Source: Lithodes maja (lineage: Eukaryota; Arthropoda; Malacostraca; Decapoda; Lithodidae). From it: a DNA stretch of 64,000 bases. A model generated the notes under the pieces. That model saw only the letters and a program-made list of their open reading frames with translations, searched no databases and was not told the DNA's origin. Positions 38,338 to 50,018 of this stretch are shown here, in pieces (within the stretch, counting starts at the first letter, position 1; each line of letters starts with the position of its first letter). The stretch covers positions 1 to 64,000 of the forward strand of contig JBAKBP010013083.1 in assembly GCA_037953745.1 (NCBI GenBank), in the 5' to 3' direction. The translations under genes were made by a program, and so were the position numbers.

Positions 38338-40510
38338 GCTTGGAGCTCAAGGCAATCCTCCTGGGTTCTGATCGTTTTAAGCATTTTAGCATCGTCCGCA
38401 AACATGCTCATGTAGCTTGTTAGTCCCTCAGGTAAGTCATTTACAAATATTAGAAACATGATTGGGGCTAGGACAGATCCTTGTGGTACCCCACTCGTAA
38501 TTTGAGTCCAGTTTGACGATTTCCCCCTTACTGTTGTTCTCATCTGTCTTCCGCTAAGGTAGCTCTCCATCCATTTCAGCAGTTTGTCTCCTACTTTTCC
38601 CTCATGTTTTAATTTCCACAGCAATCTCTTGTGTGGAACTTTGTCAAATGCCTTTTTAAAGTCTAGGTAGGCACAGTCTACCCATCCTTCCCTCTTGTCC
38701 ACTGTGTCTATTACTCTAGAGTAAAAACTCAACAAGTTGCTTACACATGATCTGCCTCCTCTGAATCCAAATTGTCGGTCAGTAATTAATCTTTTGGATT
38801 CCAGGTAGTTAACCCATTTGTCCCTTATTAATCCTTCCAGAATCTTCATGAGGATGCTCAATAGTGATACAGGTCTATAGTTCAGTGGTTTATCTCTGCT
38901 TCCTCCCTTAAATATAGGAATAATGTTTGCTCTTTTCCATTCTGTAGGTACTATCCCTGTGTCCAATGATTTGGTCATTATGTCATATAACGGTATACTC
39001 AGTTCCTTAGCATTTTCTTTAATAATCCAGCCTGATACTCCGTCCGGTCCAGCGGCTTTGTTTGGATCCACCTTACTCATTTTGTCTATGAGCTCTGGTC
39101 TGTTAAATGTGACTTCCGGCATTTCCTCTGTACCTATCTCATTGGATTCTGGTGCAATGAATTCTCCTTCTTTTGTAAATACTGATGCAAAATTTCTATT
39201 TAGTTCTTCCGCAATCTCTGTATCCTCTTCTATGATTCTGTTTCCACTTTTAATCTTTACGATCGTGGCTTTTATCTTCCTTTTGCCGTTTACAAACTTG
39301 AAAAACATTTTTGGATTCTTTTCATAGTTCTCCACTATCCCTTTCTCATGGTTTGCCTCTGACCTCCTCCTCATTTCTGTGTATTTGTTTCTCTCCTCTT
39401 TATACTTTTGCCTGTTATCTTCCGAATCCCAGTTTCTCATCTTTTTCCAGGCTTTGTCTTTTGCTTCCTGTGCTTGCCTACATTCGCGGTTAAACCATAC
39501 TTTGCGATTACTTTTTTTCCTTTTATTAACGTACTTAGGGACAAAAGTTTTTATACCAGTATCATAGATCTCCATGAATGCCTTGAGTTTTTTGTCTACC
39601 TCACTTTCAGATAACACCTGATCCCAATTTTGTGACTTGAAAAAATCATGTAGTCCTTCGAAATCGGTTCTGGAATACATCCAGTGATTTTCCTTGTGCT
39701 TTTCCCTTCCCTTGGGTAGATTATACTTCAATAGTAAGTCTATGTCTAGAACTGCATGGTCACTTTTTCCTAGTGGGCATAGGTACTGAATACTTTGAAC
39801 CTCCTCCTCCCTTCTTGTGAATAGAAGGTCCAATCTAGCTGGTTGATCACTTCCCCTTACTCTTGTTGGCTCTTTTACATGTTGGTATATAGAATTTTCC
39901 ATGGCCATACTTAAAAATTCATAGCCCCAACTTTCCTCCCCTGCTCCGGCTTCAAGATCTTCCCAATTCACTTCCTTGCAGTTAAAGTCCCCACACATGA
40001 CTATTTCATCCTTTGAAGCCAAGATATTTCCTAGCACACTAATTGTTTCCTTACGCATTAGGCTATGCTCCTCCTTACCCCATGTCTTCGTCTTGGGAGG
40101 TACATACGCTACTATCACCACTATTTTTTCGTTTCCACCAATCTCTATTGCTAAAACTTCTGCTGTTGAAGTTTCTAGTTTTATCTCAGACACAATCAAA
40201 TCTTTCCTAGTAAGGATGCACACTCCTCCTCCATGTCGAAATTTTCTGTCCCTCCTCCAAATCCTATATTCAGACCATCCTAGCAAATTTATATCAAGGT
40301 CTTCTCTTAGTTTTGTCTCAGTGAGACATACTATTTCTGGTTTCTTAGTATTGAGTAAGTCTGTTAGTTCTAGTTTCTTAGAGATTAGCCCATCGACATT
40401 GCTATATAGAATCCTTATACTTTCTAGTCCCCCATTACCTGCTCCAAGCGCCTTATCTGCGGCGGTCTGTTCCCTACCCTCTTTTATTTTTAGTTTCTTT
40501 TTACCGAAAG
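38338..40510 (-). pseudogene. CR1-5b ORF2 (endonuclease and RT to FADD)
   Basis: An open frame from the ORF1 overlap to the truncation: FGKKKLKIKEGREQ, RILYSNVDGLISKK, VCLTETKLRED, VMCGDFNCKEVNW, LGKSDHAVLD, NKAAGPDGVSGWIIKENAK, YRPVSLLSILMK, DRQFGFRGGRSC, AYLDFKKAFDKVPH, GVPQGSVLAPIMF and MFADDAKML, ending about 20 residues later. The thumb and C-terminus are lost. It has none of the stops seen in copy a and shows the ancestral state. No ATG occurs near the frame start. Confidence 0.88.
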
Positions 40511-41423
40511 TTTCATAATCTTCCCCTTTCTTACTCCGTAAAAAAACTTATTCTTTTCTTGTTCTGTCCTCTTGCTATTTTCCTCCTTGGCGGTTTTCCT
40601 TAGTTCAGCCTCCTTCTTTCTCTCTTCTTCTGGTAAGTCTCGCCTGATGTAGATTTTGTCCTTACTCTCTAACCCTTTTAGCCTAGCCGCTACTGCCATG
40701 ATTTCATCACAAGTCCTTCTTGACTTAAATTCAATTTTTACCAGTCTATTGTATTCCTTTGTATATTTTCCCAGCCTAAACATGTCTGATATTTCCTCCT
40801 TCCAGGTGTTCTCCTCATCTTTAATCGATTCCAGAATATTGTTGATGCGACCTTCATCCTGCTCTTTTCGTTTAGTCCAGTCTAGTTCCTCCTTTTCTTC
40901 CACCCCTGATATTATGAGGCAGTTAGCCCTACGACTTTCTTCCTGGATGGCCTGAGAGTTTTCGTGGATGCCTTGCTTAACCATACTTTTTTACCTGGTC
41001 CTTTATCCTAACATCTTGCTGTTTCTGTTCATCCAATATCTTCCTGAATTCGTCACTGTGTGCCTTCCTTACACTGTCTAAATCTTTTACCACTTGGTCT
41101 CTAGTCATGCCCCAAGCATTTTTACCTTCAGAGATACTGGTGTCTAGCCTAGTCATTATCACTGCCTTTTCTCTCTCCACTAACTCCAACCTGGTCTTCA
41201 ACTCACCATTCTCTGTAACAATTTCCTTCTTAACTATCTCCAAGCCAGTCACTCGGTCCTCCAATTTCTTGATTTTGTTCAACAGCATGAAGCAAAATTT
41301 TCCAGTGTCCTCTGCGGTCCATGTTGTCATGAAACCGGGAAAATCCGGCTCTCCCTCCGATTCGTCACTCCCGCCTTTATCACCCCTCCCCCCCTCAGCC
41401 CCCTCGTCACCTTCATTCACCAT
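40490..41423 (-). pseudogene. CR1-5b ORF1 (coiled coil plus RRM-like domain)
   Basis: From ATG at 41423-41421: an acidic Gly/Glu-rich N-terminus, then a coiled coil (NKIKKLEDRVTGLEIVKKEI, LKTRLELVEREKAVIMTRL). One base too many in the A run at about 40985-40990 breaks the frame; it continues as GIHENSQAIQEESRRANCLI, DMFRLGKYTKEYNRLVKIEF and IYIRRDLPEEERKKEAEL, and ends KIMKLSVKRN at TAA. Same architecture as CR1-4 ORF1. Confidence 0.85.
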
Positions 41424-41739
41424 CTTCCCCACCTAATTCCTCTTGAAGTTGGAACCAAATATCTTGCCTCTTGTGCTGGGTAATACTTAAATAGGCCATA
41501 TAATATTACCCACCATACTGAGCCGAGAACTTCCCGCGCCGAAAACAACAATATTGTGCGGTCTCTTCGGATTGTTCACTCACACCCTCTAGTAATATCC
41601 ACTAATAACCCACTTGCCAGCCGAAGTTTACTTGTTTTTTTATCATCATCCTAATACCTGGAGTCCCCTTTACACATGAATAAGAGATAGACTATAGCTC
41701 ACTCCCGCCTGCAACCATGCAAGTAGAAATCAGCTGGAG

Positions 41740-43690
41740 CCTGTGGACCGCTTCCTCTCGAGTCAGCTGTTGTTGTGTGTTGCTGTTGGAAAGTGTGATG
41801 CTGTTTAGTGTTTTGTAGAGTTTTTTTGGGGTTTGTTTTGTGATCAAGTGTTTGTAGGAAGTTATTCCAATTTAGTTTTTGTTGTTCTTGTATTTTGTTG
41901 TTAGTTTGGGTGTTGAGTGCTTGAATTTGTTGTGTGATGTCTTGTGTGTGGGGTGCTGGGGAGTGTTTCAGTGTGTCGCGTTGTCTGATGAGGTCTTGAA
42001 TTTCTGGTGTGAAGTTGGGCTTGTGTCTTTTTCTGTTACCTCTTGGAATGTGTTTCTTGTCAGCGTTTTGGATAGTTTTATTGAGTATGTGTACAGCATT
42101 GTTGATGTTAGTGATGGGTGTACTGTTTAGAGTTGTGAAGTGTTGTTCTGTCTCATTTGTAAATGCTTCCCAGTTAGCTCTTTTATAAATGGTGTATGTG
42201 TGTTTGTGGCTAGCTGGGGTGAGTCTGGTTTTGGTGGTGATAATGATCGGGAGGTGGTCAGAGCCTAAGGTTCTGACCACCCTCCAGGATGTTGTGGGGG
42301 CGAGTTCTGGGGAGCAAAAGGTGATGTCTGGAGATGATGGGTTATAGAGGGCTTGGTGAGGAATATGGGTATGTTGATGGATGTCGTTAAGGATGATGAG
42401 GTTATCTGTTTGGTTTTGTAGTACCAGCCCTCTGTCTGTGTCGGGGTTGTCGACAAACCAGGCCGACGTCTTGGCGTTGAAGTCACCACCCAGGATGATG
42501 TGTGGGGTGTTTGTGATGTGTTGTAAGTGTGGTCTGTATTCATTTGGTACTGTAGGGGATGTTTGGGGAGGGATGTATGTGTTTATGATGGTTATGTTGG
42601 ATTTGTTGCCAGTGCGTATTTTAATTGATTGTATTTCTGTTGTGTTATCATTTGGGGGGAGGAGGGATTTGGTTTGTACACTGGTTACTATGTATGATAT
42701 TTCATTGTGTACCAGGGTGATGAGACCACCGCCCCCGCCGACAGCCCAGTCTTGTCTGATGGTGGTGAAATTATGAAATGTGGGTGTTTTTTGTGATGTG
42801 CAGAGTTTTGTTTCTTGTAAGATGGCAATGTGTATGTTGTGTTGTTTGATGAAGTGTGAGAGTTCGTGTTTCTTTGTGTTAATGCCATCTATGTTCAATT
42901 GGGGAATGTTAATGTTATGTGCACGATGTATGTTGGGTGCTGCTGCACGAGGATGGGGTGGGGGTGAGGGAGGGGCTGGAGGTTGGGATGGCTGAGGTGG
43001 GGGTGGGGATTGGGGAGCAGGAGAAGGGGGTTGGAATGGATTAGGATGGGGTGTGGTATGTTGAGTTGAGGATATGGATGGTATGGGGAGGTTAGGTGGG
43101 TTAGGGAGGAGAGGTGGACGGGTTTTTAGGGGGGGGAGTGGATGATATGAAAAGGCTAGGTGGGTTGGGGAGGAGAGGTGGACGGGTTTTAGGCGAGGGA
43201 TTTGACTGGGAGAGGGAGGGGCATGAGGAACAGGTCCAGGTGTTCGTGTAGTGTTTCTTGGAGGTAAGTGTTGTACAGGTGAAGTGGGTCCAGTTCCTGC
43301 ATGCATTGCAGAGAACTGAACCCTTAGTGTGGCGACTCGAAGTGATGGGTTTTGAGCAAGTTGGACATATGTATGTGTATGTGGGTCCTGGGTTGCTCTC
43401 AATGTCTCCGGCTAGAAGAAGTCTTCGAGAAATGACAGCCGGAGAGTCATTTCTCGGTGTAGGAAAAACTGTGTGATGTGTGTGTGTGGTGTGAGAGGTG
43501 TGGAAATTCCCGGCGCGACCGAAGCCGCTCCAAGGACCCGTGCCCCCAGGGAGGGGGCAGGGGATAGTTGTGACGGTTTGGCTCCCGAAACTGCTCCCCG
43601 CGGCCGGCATCCGGTTGTCCTCCACTGGTCGATTAATCTTGTCTCCGGCCGTGGAGGGTCGGCAGCCATCCGCGGTTGGCAGCTCCGGGA
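41740..43690 (-). pseudogene. 2A-LINE: 2A-like peptide, zinc finger and endonuclease part of a LINE ORF
   Basis: The minus-strand frame starts near 43625: PAAGSSFGSQTVTTIP, then RRLLLAGDIESNPGPTYTY with a canonical 2A-like motif, a PHD-like finger (CPTC, CNACRNWTHFTC, CSSC), a long Pro-rich linker, and an endonuclease (NIPQLNIDGINTKK, AILQETKL, IILGGDFNAKTSAW, GSDHLPIII). The first frame ends at 43101 and the rest is read from the next frame after the C run at 43128-43135 (minus strand), so one base has been gained or lost there. A roughly 40-bp direct repeat (KTRPPLLPNPP twice) flanks that point. RT is absent: the element is cut near 41740. Confidence 0.8.
43383..43409 (-). other. 2A-like ribosome-skipping motif
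   Basis: Encodes GDIESNPGP, matching the D-(V/I)-E-x-N-P-G-P consensus of 2A peptides. The preceding RRLLLA is the hydrophobic stretch usual for active motifs. 2A-like sequences at the N-terminus of LINE ORF2 proteins are established for several invertebrate and trypanosome elements. Cleavage between Gly and Pro would separate a short leader from the PHD-finger/endonuclease protein. Confidence 0.85.
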
Positions 43691-43716
43691 GGTGTAATGT
43701 TATGTAAGGTTATGTA

Positions 43717-44563
43717 ATGTTTGAAAACAGCCGAATAAATAAAAATGGAGGTGGCGTTTTATTTTATATCAAAGAAAGTCTTAACCCGACCCTCGTGTCA
43801 AAACCTCAAATTGTGAACGTCGACACATCTTTTGTGCTAATAAAGAATAATAAAGGTACAAAAATAATACTTGCGTTAATATACAGACCTCCAGCTCAAT
43901 CAGTGCAAACTGACCGAGAAATTTACGAACAAATTGCAGATGTAAGTAACTCACAAGATACCGTAATTTTTGGCGACTTTAATTTACCTGTGACCAAGTG
44001 GGGCGATACTCTTACTTCACACTCCGGACATGACTTGTATACGAACTTGCAAGAGAGTTCGCTTTATCAATTTGTTCGAACGCCGACCCGTGGTAATAAC
44101 GTTCTTGACATTGTACTTGCAACAAAAGAAGAATTGATAGAGAATTTGAATGTTGGTGATGAATTCAGTAACAGCGACCATCGTACGATAACTTTCACTT
44201 TAAAGTTTACTAGTAACGAACCAAATAGTAGCATCGAAAAAGTCCCTAATTTCAAGAAAGCAAACTTCCATAAACTTAGAGCTATGTTTAAAGAAACTGA
44301 CTGGAACTTTTTAATTAACAATAACGACATAAATACATCTTGGAAGTTATTCGAAACCACATACCTAAAAGCAGTGCAAGACTGCATACCATCGAAAATA
44401 CGGCGTCCAGGCCATAATAATAAGCCCAAATGGTGGAATAAAGATATTTCAAACTGCCTGCTTGCTAAAAAATTTGCTAATGATAGATTAAAATCCTCAC
44501 AAAATGACGAAGAACGGGTGAAATTTGTAGAGCTACGACGCAAAGCCAAAAAGTTAATTAAGC
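43717..44563 (+). pseudogene. CR1-1c LINE ORF2, endonuclease part
   Basis: 5'-truncated: ENSRINKNGGGVLFYIKESL, IILALIYRPPAQS, VIFGDFNLPVTKWG, NVLDIVLATKEEL, NSDHRTITFTLK, then a Lys-rich linker KWWNKDISNCLLAKK up to KKLIKQK. RTE-1c interrupts at 44570, in frame by chance, so an ORF caller would report a 1026-codon chimera (43717-46797) that is not one protein. The CR1-1 frame resumes at 46816 (KTLELHIANQSKTN). Confidence 0.88.
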
Positions 44564-44569
44564 AAAAGA

Positions 44570-46809
44570 AGTGGGTGAGGAGAGCGGGAGGGAGGCGAGA
44601 GGAGGGTGGAATGGTGAGGAGGGTGGAGAGGTTGCAGGAGGAGGAAGTCAGGGAGGAGTACAGGAGAGCAGTGGAAAGACGACTAGGTGGGTTCGACCTG
44701 GAAGTTATGGAGGAAGTGGAGGAGATGAGCAAGGTGTTTAAGGATGAGATCTGTGCAGCATGTGAGGAGGTGTGTGGAGTGAGGAGAAGAGGGAGGGGAG
44801 TGAAAGGTACAGCATGGTGGACAGAAGAGGTAAGAATAGCTGTGGAAGAAAAGAAGAAAGCATATAGAGAGTGGTTGGGTAGTAGAGGGAATGAAGATTC
44901 CGAGAGACAGAAACGAGCGAGGTACGTGGAGAGTAAGAGGGTGGTGAAGAGAGTAGTGAAGGAAAGTAAGAGAAGAGTAGATGAGGAATTTGGAAGGAAT
45001 CTGAGTGTAAAATGGAGGGAGAGTAAGAAACTGTTCTGGAAAGAAGTCAAGAAAGTTAGGGAAGGTAGCAAGGGAAACAGTAAGGGTGTGAAAGATAAGA
45101 ATGGGAGAATGCTAGCCGAGAAGCAAGAGAGAGTTGAAAGATGGAGGGAGTACTTCAGTGAGTTGCTAAATGAAAGGAATGAAGAGCCAGCAAACATAGC
45201 TGGATATGGTATGGGAGGGAGAAGAAGAGAAGTAGTGGAGGAGGAGGTGGGGATCAGGAGGTCAGAAGTGTGGGAAGCCATGAAAAGAGTGAAGTTGGGG
45301 AAAGCACCAGGAACAGATGGAGTGTGTGGGGAAATGTTGAGGTATGGTGGTGAGATAGTGATAGAATGGGTATGGAAAATGTGCAAACTAGCATGGGAGA
45401 AGGGGAGTGCACCCGATGACTGGAAGACTGGCATAATAGTCCCCCTATATAAGGGCAAAGGGGAAAGAGGAGTGTGTGGTAACCACCGAGGAATATGTCT
45501 TCTAAGCGTAGTAGGGAAGGTATACAGTAGGGTAGTGATTGAGAGAGTGAGAGTGAGAACGGAGAAATGGATAGGCGACGAGCAGGGAGGTTTTAGGAAG
45601 GGAAGAGGATGTGTAGATCAGATTTTTACCCTGAATTGTGTTGTGGAGAAGTATCTGGAGAAGAAACAAAAGGTGTATGTTGCCTTTATGGACTTGGAGA
45701 AGGCCTATGACAGAGTGGATAGAGAAGGTTTGTGGAAAGTACTTAGAATATACGGAGTAGAGGGCAAGTTGCTGAAAGCAGTGAAGAGCATGTATGAGGG
45801 TGCAAAGGCGGCAGTACGTGTGGAGAGTGAGCAGAGCGAGTTCTTTGACCTGAATGTTGGTTTGAAACAGGGGTGTGTGATGTCCCCGTGGTTGTTTACT
45901 GTATATATGGATGGAGTCATGAAAGAAATACTATCAAGAGCAGTGGATGTTGGTGTATCGCTGAAAAGGGAGGGAATTGAGTGGAAGCTACCTATACTGC
46001 TGTTTGCGGATGATACAGTTCTGATGAGTGATAATGAATGGGAGTTGCAGGGTCTGGTAAATGAGTTTGGAACAGTGTGCGAAAAACGGAATTTGAAGGT
46101 AAATACGGGGAAGAGCAAGGTTATGGTCTTCGAAAGGGGTGAAGTCACAGAGTGTGAGGTGAAGCTGAACGGTCAGGCTATGGAGATCGTCAACTCTTTT
46201 AAGTATCTGGGCAGTGTGTTGAGTAAAGATGGGACTATGGATGAAGAGGTGCGGGAGAGGGTACAACAGGGGAAGAGGGTTGTAGGAACGCTAAAAGCAG
46301 TAACAAGAAATAGGGTGGTCAGTATGGAAGTGAAGAAGTCCTTGCATGACAGTGTGGTAATCCCGACACTGACTTACGGAAGCGAAGCATGGACGTTGGT
46401 TGAGAGACTCAGACCAAGAGTGAGAGCAGTGGAAATGAATTACTTAAGGAGTGCGTGCGGAGTTACATGGAGGGATAGACAGACTAATGAGGAAGTAAGA
46501 AGGAGGTGTGGTGTGGAGGTAGATGTGCTGGAAAGTGTGAAAAGGAACAACTTGAGATGGTTCGGCCATATGGAACGTATGGAAAGCGAGAGAATGACTA
46601 AGAGGGTGTACGAGAGCGAGGTGGAGGGACAGAGGGGGAGAGGTAGACCGAATATGAGGTGGAAGGATGGAGTGAGGAACTACATGAACGAAGGCGGTGC
46701 TGGTTGGGAGGAGGGGCGTCGACTGACTGGGGACAGAGGTGCATGGGGGCGGTTCGTTCGTGGCCACCCCTTCGGGGATCACGGCGTCGGGCAATAGATA
46801 GATAGATAG
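44570..46809 (+). mobile_element. RTE-1 LINE copy c, with 6-bp TSD, in CR1-1c
   Basis: Longest RTE-1 3' copy here. It starts at KKWVRRAGGRREEGG, the same linker seen in reverse at bases 1-115, and runs through the RT to a stop at about 46797 and the (GATA)n tail. The short duplication AAAAGA is at 44564-44569 and 46810-46815; excising the element restores the CR1-1 frame. Domains: linker with TAWWTEEVRIAVEEKKKAY, EAMKRVKLGKAPGTDGVCGE, VYVAFMDLEKAYDRV, GLKQGCVMSPWLF, LLFADDTVLMSDN, YGSEAWTLVERLRP and GRPNMRWKDGVRN. Open throughout, hence possibly a young insertion, but 5'-truncated and lacking EN. Confidence 0.92.
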
Positions 46810-46815
46810 AAAAGA

Positions 46816-47398
46816 CCTTAGAGTTACATATTGCGAATCAAAGTAAAACAAACCCGAAAGAATTCTATAGTTATATCAGAAAGAAAAAAGTAGTTACTTC
46901 AACTGTTGGACCGTTAGTCGATGAAAATGGAGAATACACCAAAGACGAAGTACAAATGAGTAATGCCCTCAATACCTTCTTTGCATCAGTTTTTACAACA
47001 GAAGACCTCAGTGATATCCCTACATCATCGCCGATTCAGATTGATAATTCAGATGTTCTAAGCAATATCACCGTTACAGAGAGAGAAGTATTGAATTGTT
47101 TAGATAAACTCAAGGTAAATAAAACGCCAGGACCTGATACAATCTCGCCTAGAGTTCTAAAGGAAGCTAAGGATAAGCTCTCCAAACCACTGACATTACT
47201 ATTCAATAAATCATTGCAGTCTGGGACTATGCCTGATCAGTGGAAGCTAGCCAACGTAACACCGATATTCAAAAAAGGCAGCAAATCCCTACCCAGTAAC
47301 TATCGTCCAATTAGCTTAACCTCAGTTGTATGTAAAATGCTAGAAACGGTCATACGAGACAGACTCGTAAATCACTTAGAGGAAAATAACATACTTAA
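46816..47398 (+). pseudogene. CR1-1c LINE ORF2, linker and RT fingers
   Basis: Continues after RTE-1c: FYSYIRKKKVVTSTVGPLVD, NTFFASVFTTEDLSDIP, KTPGPDTISPRVLKEAKDKL, WKLANVTPIFKKGSKSLPSN, YRPISLTSVVCKMLETVI, and HLEENNIL at 47398, where a second insertion occurs. The frame resumes at 48114. Confidence 0.88.
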
Positions 47399-48113
47399 CC
47401 CTCCAGCCCCGGCTATGTATTATATATATATTCCTCGAAACCCGGGTGTTTTGGCCGAAAAACGTCTAGGCTAGGCTACCGTATATTCATTAATCAGACT
47501 GCTTCCCGCATTCCCTCGCATCCCCAAGCGTAGCTGTGTTATTTACCTGTAGAATGGCATTAAGTAGAGCTCTCTAAGTCAACTGGTTGAGTTGTGATGA
47601 TGATTTCATTGGAGATAACTTTATGGCCAAAACAGCCACTTTACACTACTTTTCGATACTTAACAACAACATACAGGCACACGAACAAGCGACGCTCTCC
47701 TTCTTGTGGCCGGAGATGCGGGGCGTCGGTCCAGCCGGCTGTTGTTTACATGCGTCGGACCGACGCCTCGCACACCAAGCTCACAGGCTTTGACCTCATG
47801 GGTGTTTAAGAGCCCTTCCGGGCAGCTCGTGTATGCTTTTTTATTCTTACAGTTTCTTACAGTAGATCCTCTGGAAAAAGGCAAACTATGCCTGTGTATC
47901 CAGCTCAGTACCAGTACTTGCACTGCTGCGGTTGTTCACGGTGTTGGCGGCGGCGGTAGCAGACGCAACATTTTTACTATTCTGTATTTTTGTTTTATAA
48001 TCAAACTTCAAATCTTGTCTTCCCCATGCTTTATCAAGATTACTTTCAAACTCCCTTATTGATTCGGAATCGACTACATACATTATGGGCGTTCAAGAGC
48101 CCTTCCGGGAACA
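47399..48113. other. Composite insertion in CR1-1c
   Basis: About 715 bp of non-CR1-1 sequence: a mixed spacer (47399-47800), then a minus-strand LINE C-terminus (listed separately) between two near-identical 25-bp blocks (ATGGGYGTTYAAGAGCCCTT followed by CCGGG, at 47798-47823 and 48086-48110). The outer edges do not show a clear TSD. Confidence 0.5.
47886..48083 (-). pseudogene. CR1-like LINE C-terminal fragment
   Basis: 65 codons: YVVDSESIREFESNLDKAWG, RQDLKFDYKTKIQ, then an Ala/Ser/Thr-rich end and stop. The VV.S.SI..F...LDK.W block is the usual C-terminus of CR1-type ORF2 proteins. Nothing upstream of it is retained. Confidence 0.55.
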
Positions 48114-49315
48114 GAGGTACTCAACACGGCTTTCGTAAGAAACGTTCCTGTTTAACAAACCTCTTAGACTTCTTCCACGATATCCTCAACCTCTACGATG
48201 AGAGTAAAGCTGTAGATATTATATACCTTGATTTTCAAAAGGCCTTTGACAAAGTTCCCCACAAACGTTTACTGCTAAAACTAAAAGCGCATGGAATACA
48301 AGACGGTGTGTTGAAATGGATAGAAAATTGGCTCAGCAACAGAAAGCAAAGGGTAGTCATAAACGGTAAGGCATCTAAATGGACCAATGTAAGTAGCGGG
48401 GTACCCCAGGGATCGGTACTAGGACCAATTCTCTTTCTAATTTACATCAACGACATAGATGAGGGTCTCACCTGTACAATCTCAAAATTTGCTGACGATA
48501 CAAAAATTGCAAATAGCGTACTCTCAAAAGAACAAGTTGACGATATGCAACACAATCTAGATAAATTGTCATGTTGGGCCCAAATTTGGCAAATGAGTTT
48601 CAATGCGGATAAATGTAAAGTACTACATGTCGGATACCTAAATGAGAAAGCAAACTATTCGATGAATGGCACTCAGCTTAAGAATGTAAACAGAGAAACC
48701 GATCTGGGAGTAACAATATCGAGTAACCTAAAACCGAGTCAACAATGTTCAGAAGTTGTTAAGAAGGCAAACAAAATAATTGGCTTTATAGGCAGGTCAT
48801 TTGAGCATAAATCCAAAGAAGTTATCCTAACCCTTTACAATTCCTTAGTCCGCCCTCTTCTGGAATACTGCGTTCAATCCTGGTGCCCTTATTACCAAAA
48901 AGATATAAACAAGCTAGAACGAGTTCAACGTAGAGTTACCAAAATGATACCTAGCCTAAAGAACAAACCATACGAAGAGCGTCTTAGAGAATTAAATCTA
49001 TTTCCTTTAACCCAGCGCAGATTAAGAGGTGACTTAATTCAAGTGTTCAAAATCATCAAAGGCATCGACAATATGAACTGTAGTAAGTACTTCACTATCG
49101 ACCAATCTAATTACACGCGGGGAAACGGTTGCAAAATTATTGGTAAATCTTTTAACTCGCACGAATCTAAAAATTTCTTCTTCAATCGAGTTGTCAACTT
49201 GTGGAATGGGCTTCCCCGAAACGTTATAGACTGTATCACCGTTGATTCATTTAAACTCCGCCTAGACAAATATCTCTCATCAAACCCGCGACTGACTGCG
49301 TTTGTAAATGAATAA
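48114..49315 (+). pseudogene. CR1-1c LINE ORF2, RT palm to C-terminus
   Basis: Open frame: TQHGFRKKRSCLTNLLDFFH, IIYLDFQKAFDKVPHKRLL, SGVPQGSVLGPILFLIY, SKFADDTKIANSV (FADD), CKVLHVGYLNEKA, LGVTISSNLK, RPLLEYCVQSWCPYY, RVQRRVTKMIPSLK, YTRGNGCKIIGKSF and FKLRLDKYLSSNP. The stop is at 49313-49315. The 3' UTR follows to about 49540 and ends with three CTTTGTAC-type units (about 49521-49543). This is the most complete CR1-1 RT in the window. Confidence 0.9.
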
Positions 49316-49544
49316 CTTTATTTTATCCCCCCCTCAGTTACTAACCCATCTGTCCTCTACTAACTTCCTAATCCTGCCACGGACATTAGTTCCAGGGCAG
49401 TAATTCCCTTTCCAATGTTCCCTTACCTACTCTGAACCACTGTTTGGACACTTGATCCTCAGTGTTTTGGAGGACAAGCAACCTAGAAGGGTCACTAGAT
49501 CTGTTGTTGCTTGATTTCCTTTGTACTTTGTACTCCTTTGTACC

Positions 49545-50018
49545 TGACCCAGTTCCACTAGCTCAGATACCTGCTCAGCCCAAACAACATACTCAGGAAA
49601 TAACATCCACTCCTACATCTTCCACTCAGCCCAGTCTTCAAGCTACCAACCTGCCCAGTAACCTGTTCCTGTCACATATTCATCCCCCACCCATCGAACA
49701 AGAACCGGAAAGCACCAAAAAGCCCTTTCCGCTACTATTTGGGGAACCCCGTTTCTGGAAACAAATACCAGTAAAAACACCTGAAGATGCAGACACGGGC
49801 CATCCAGAATTGATACCAGTCCCCAATGAGTGGGTCATCGAAATGGACGAACTGCGACATCTCCGAGTTAAAGACGCACACGACCAAGTACTGGACGTAA
49901 TCATAAAACCTTTTCCATCTCTGACAGACACCAAGTACTTTACATACACACAGACACCCGCTGTTACGTCGGGGAAGCGCTTCAAACCATGGTCCGATTT
50001 GAACAAAGCTGATGGGCA
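49545..50018 (+). other. Unrecognised open frame, Pro/Thr-rich then folded-looking
   Basis: In frame with the preceding 3' UTR the translation reads VPDPVPLAQIPAQPKQHTQE, a Ser/Thr/Pro-rich stretch, then PFPLLFGEPRFWKQIPVK, NEWVIEMDELRHLRVKDAHD and TKYFTYTQTPAVTSGKRFK before it is cut by RTE-1d at 50019. The second half has ordinary globular composition and no interruption over about 120 codons. I do not recognise it. It could be part of an unidentified retroelement ORF1 or an exon fragment of a host gene. Confidence 0.4.

Larger units (their letters stand above)
38338..41640 (-). mobile_element. CR1-5 LINE copy b, 3' truncated
   Basis: Minus-strand copy with a likely 5' UTR (about 41424-41640), ORF1 and most of ORF2. 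It ends within the RT palm (EDCLELQA) at 38338, joined tail to tail with CR1-6. Very similar to copy a over the shared 2 kb. A 3' truncation is not what target-primed reverse transcription produces, so the junction is probably a later rearrangement. Confidence 0.85.
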
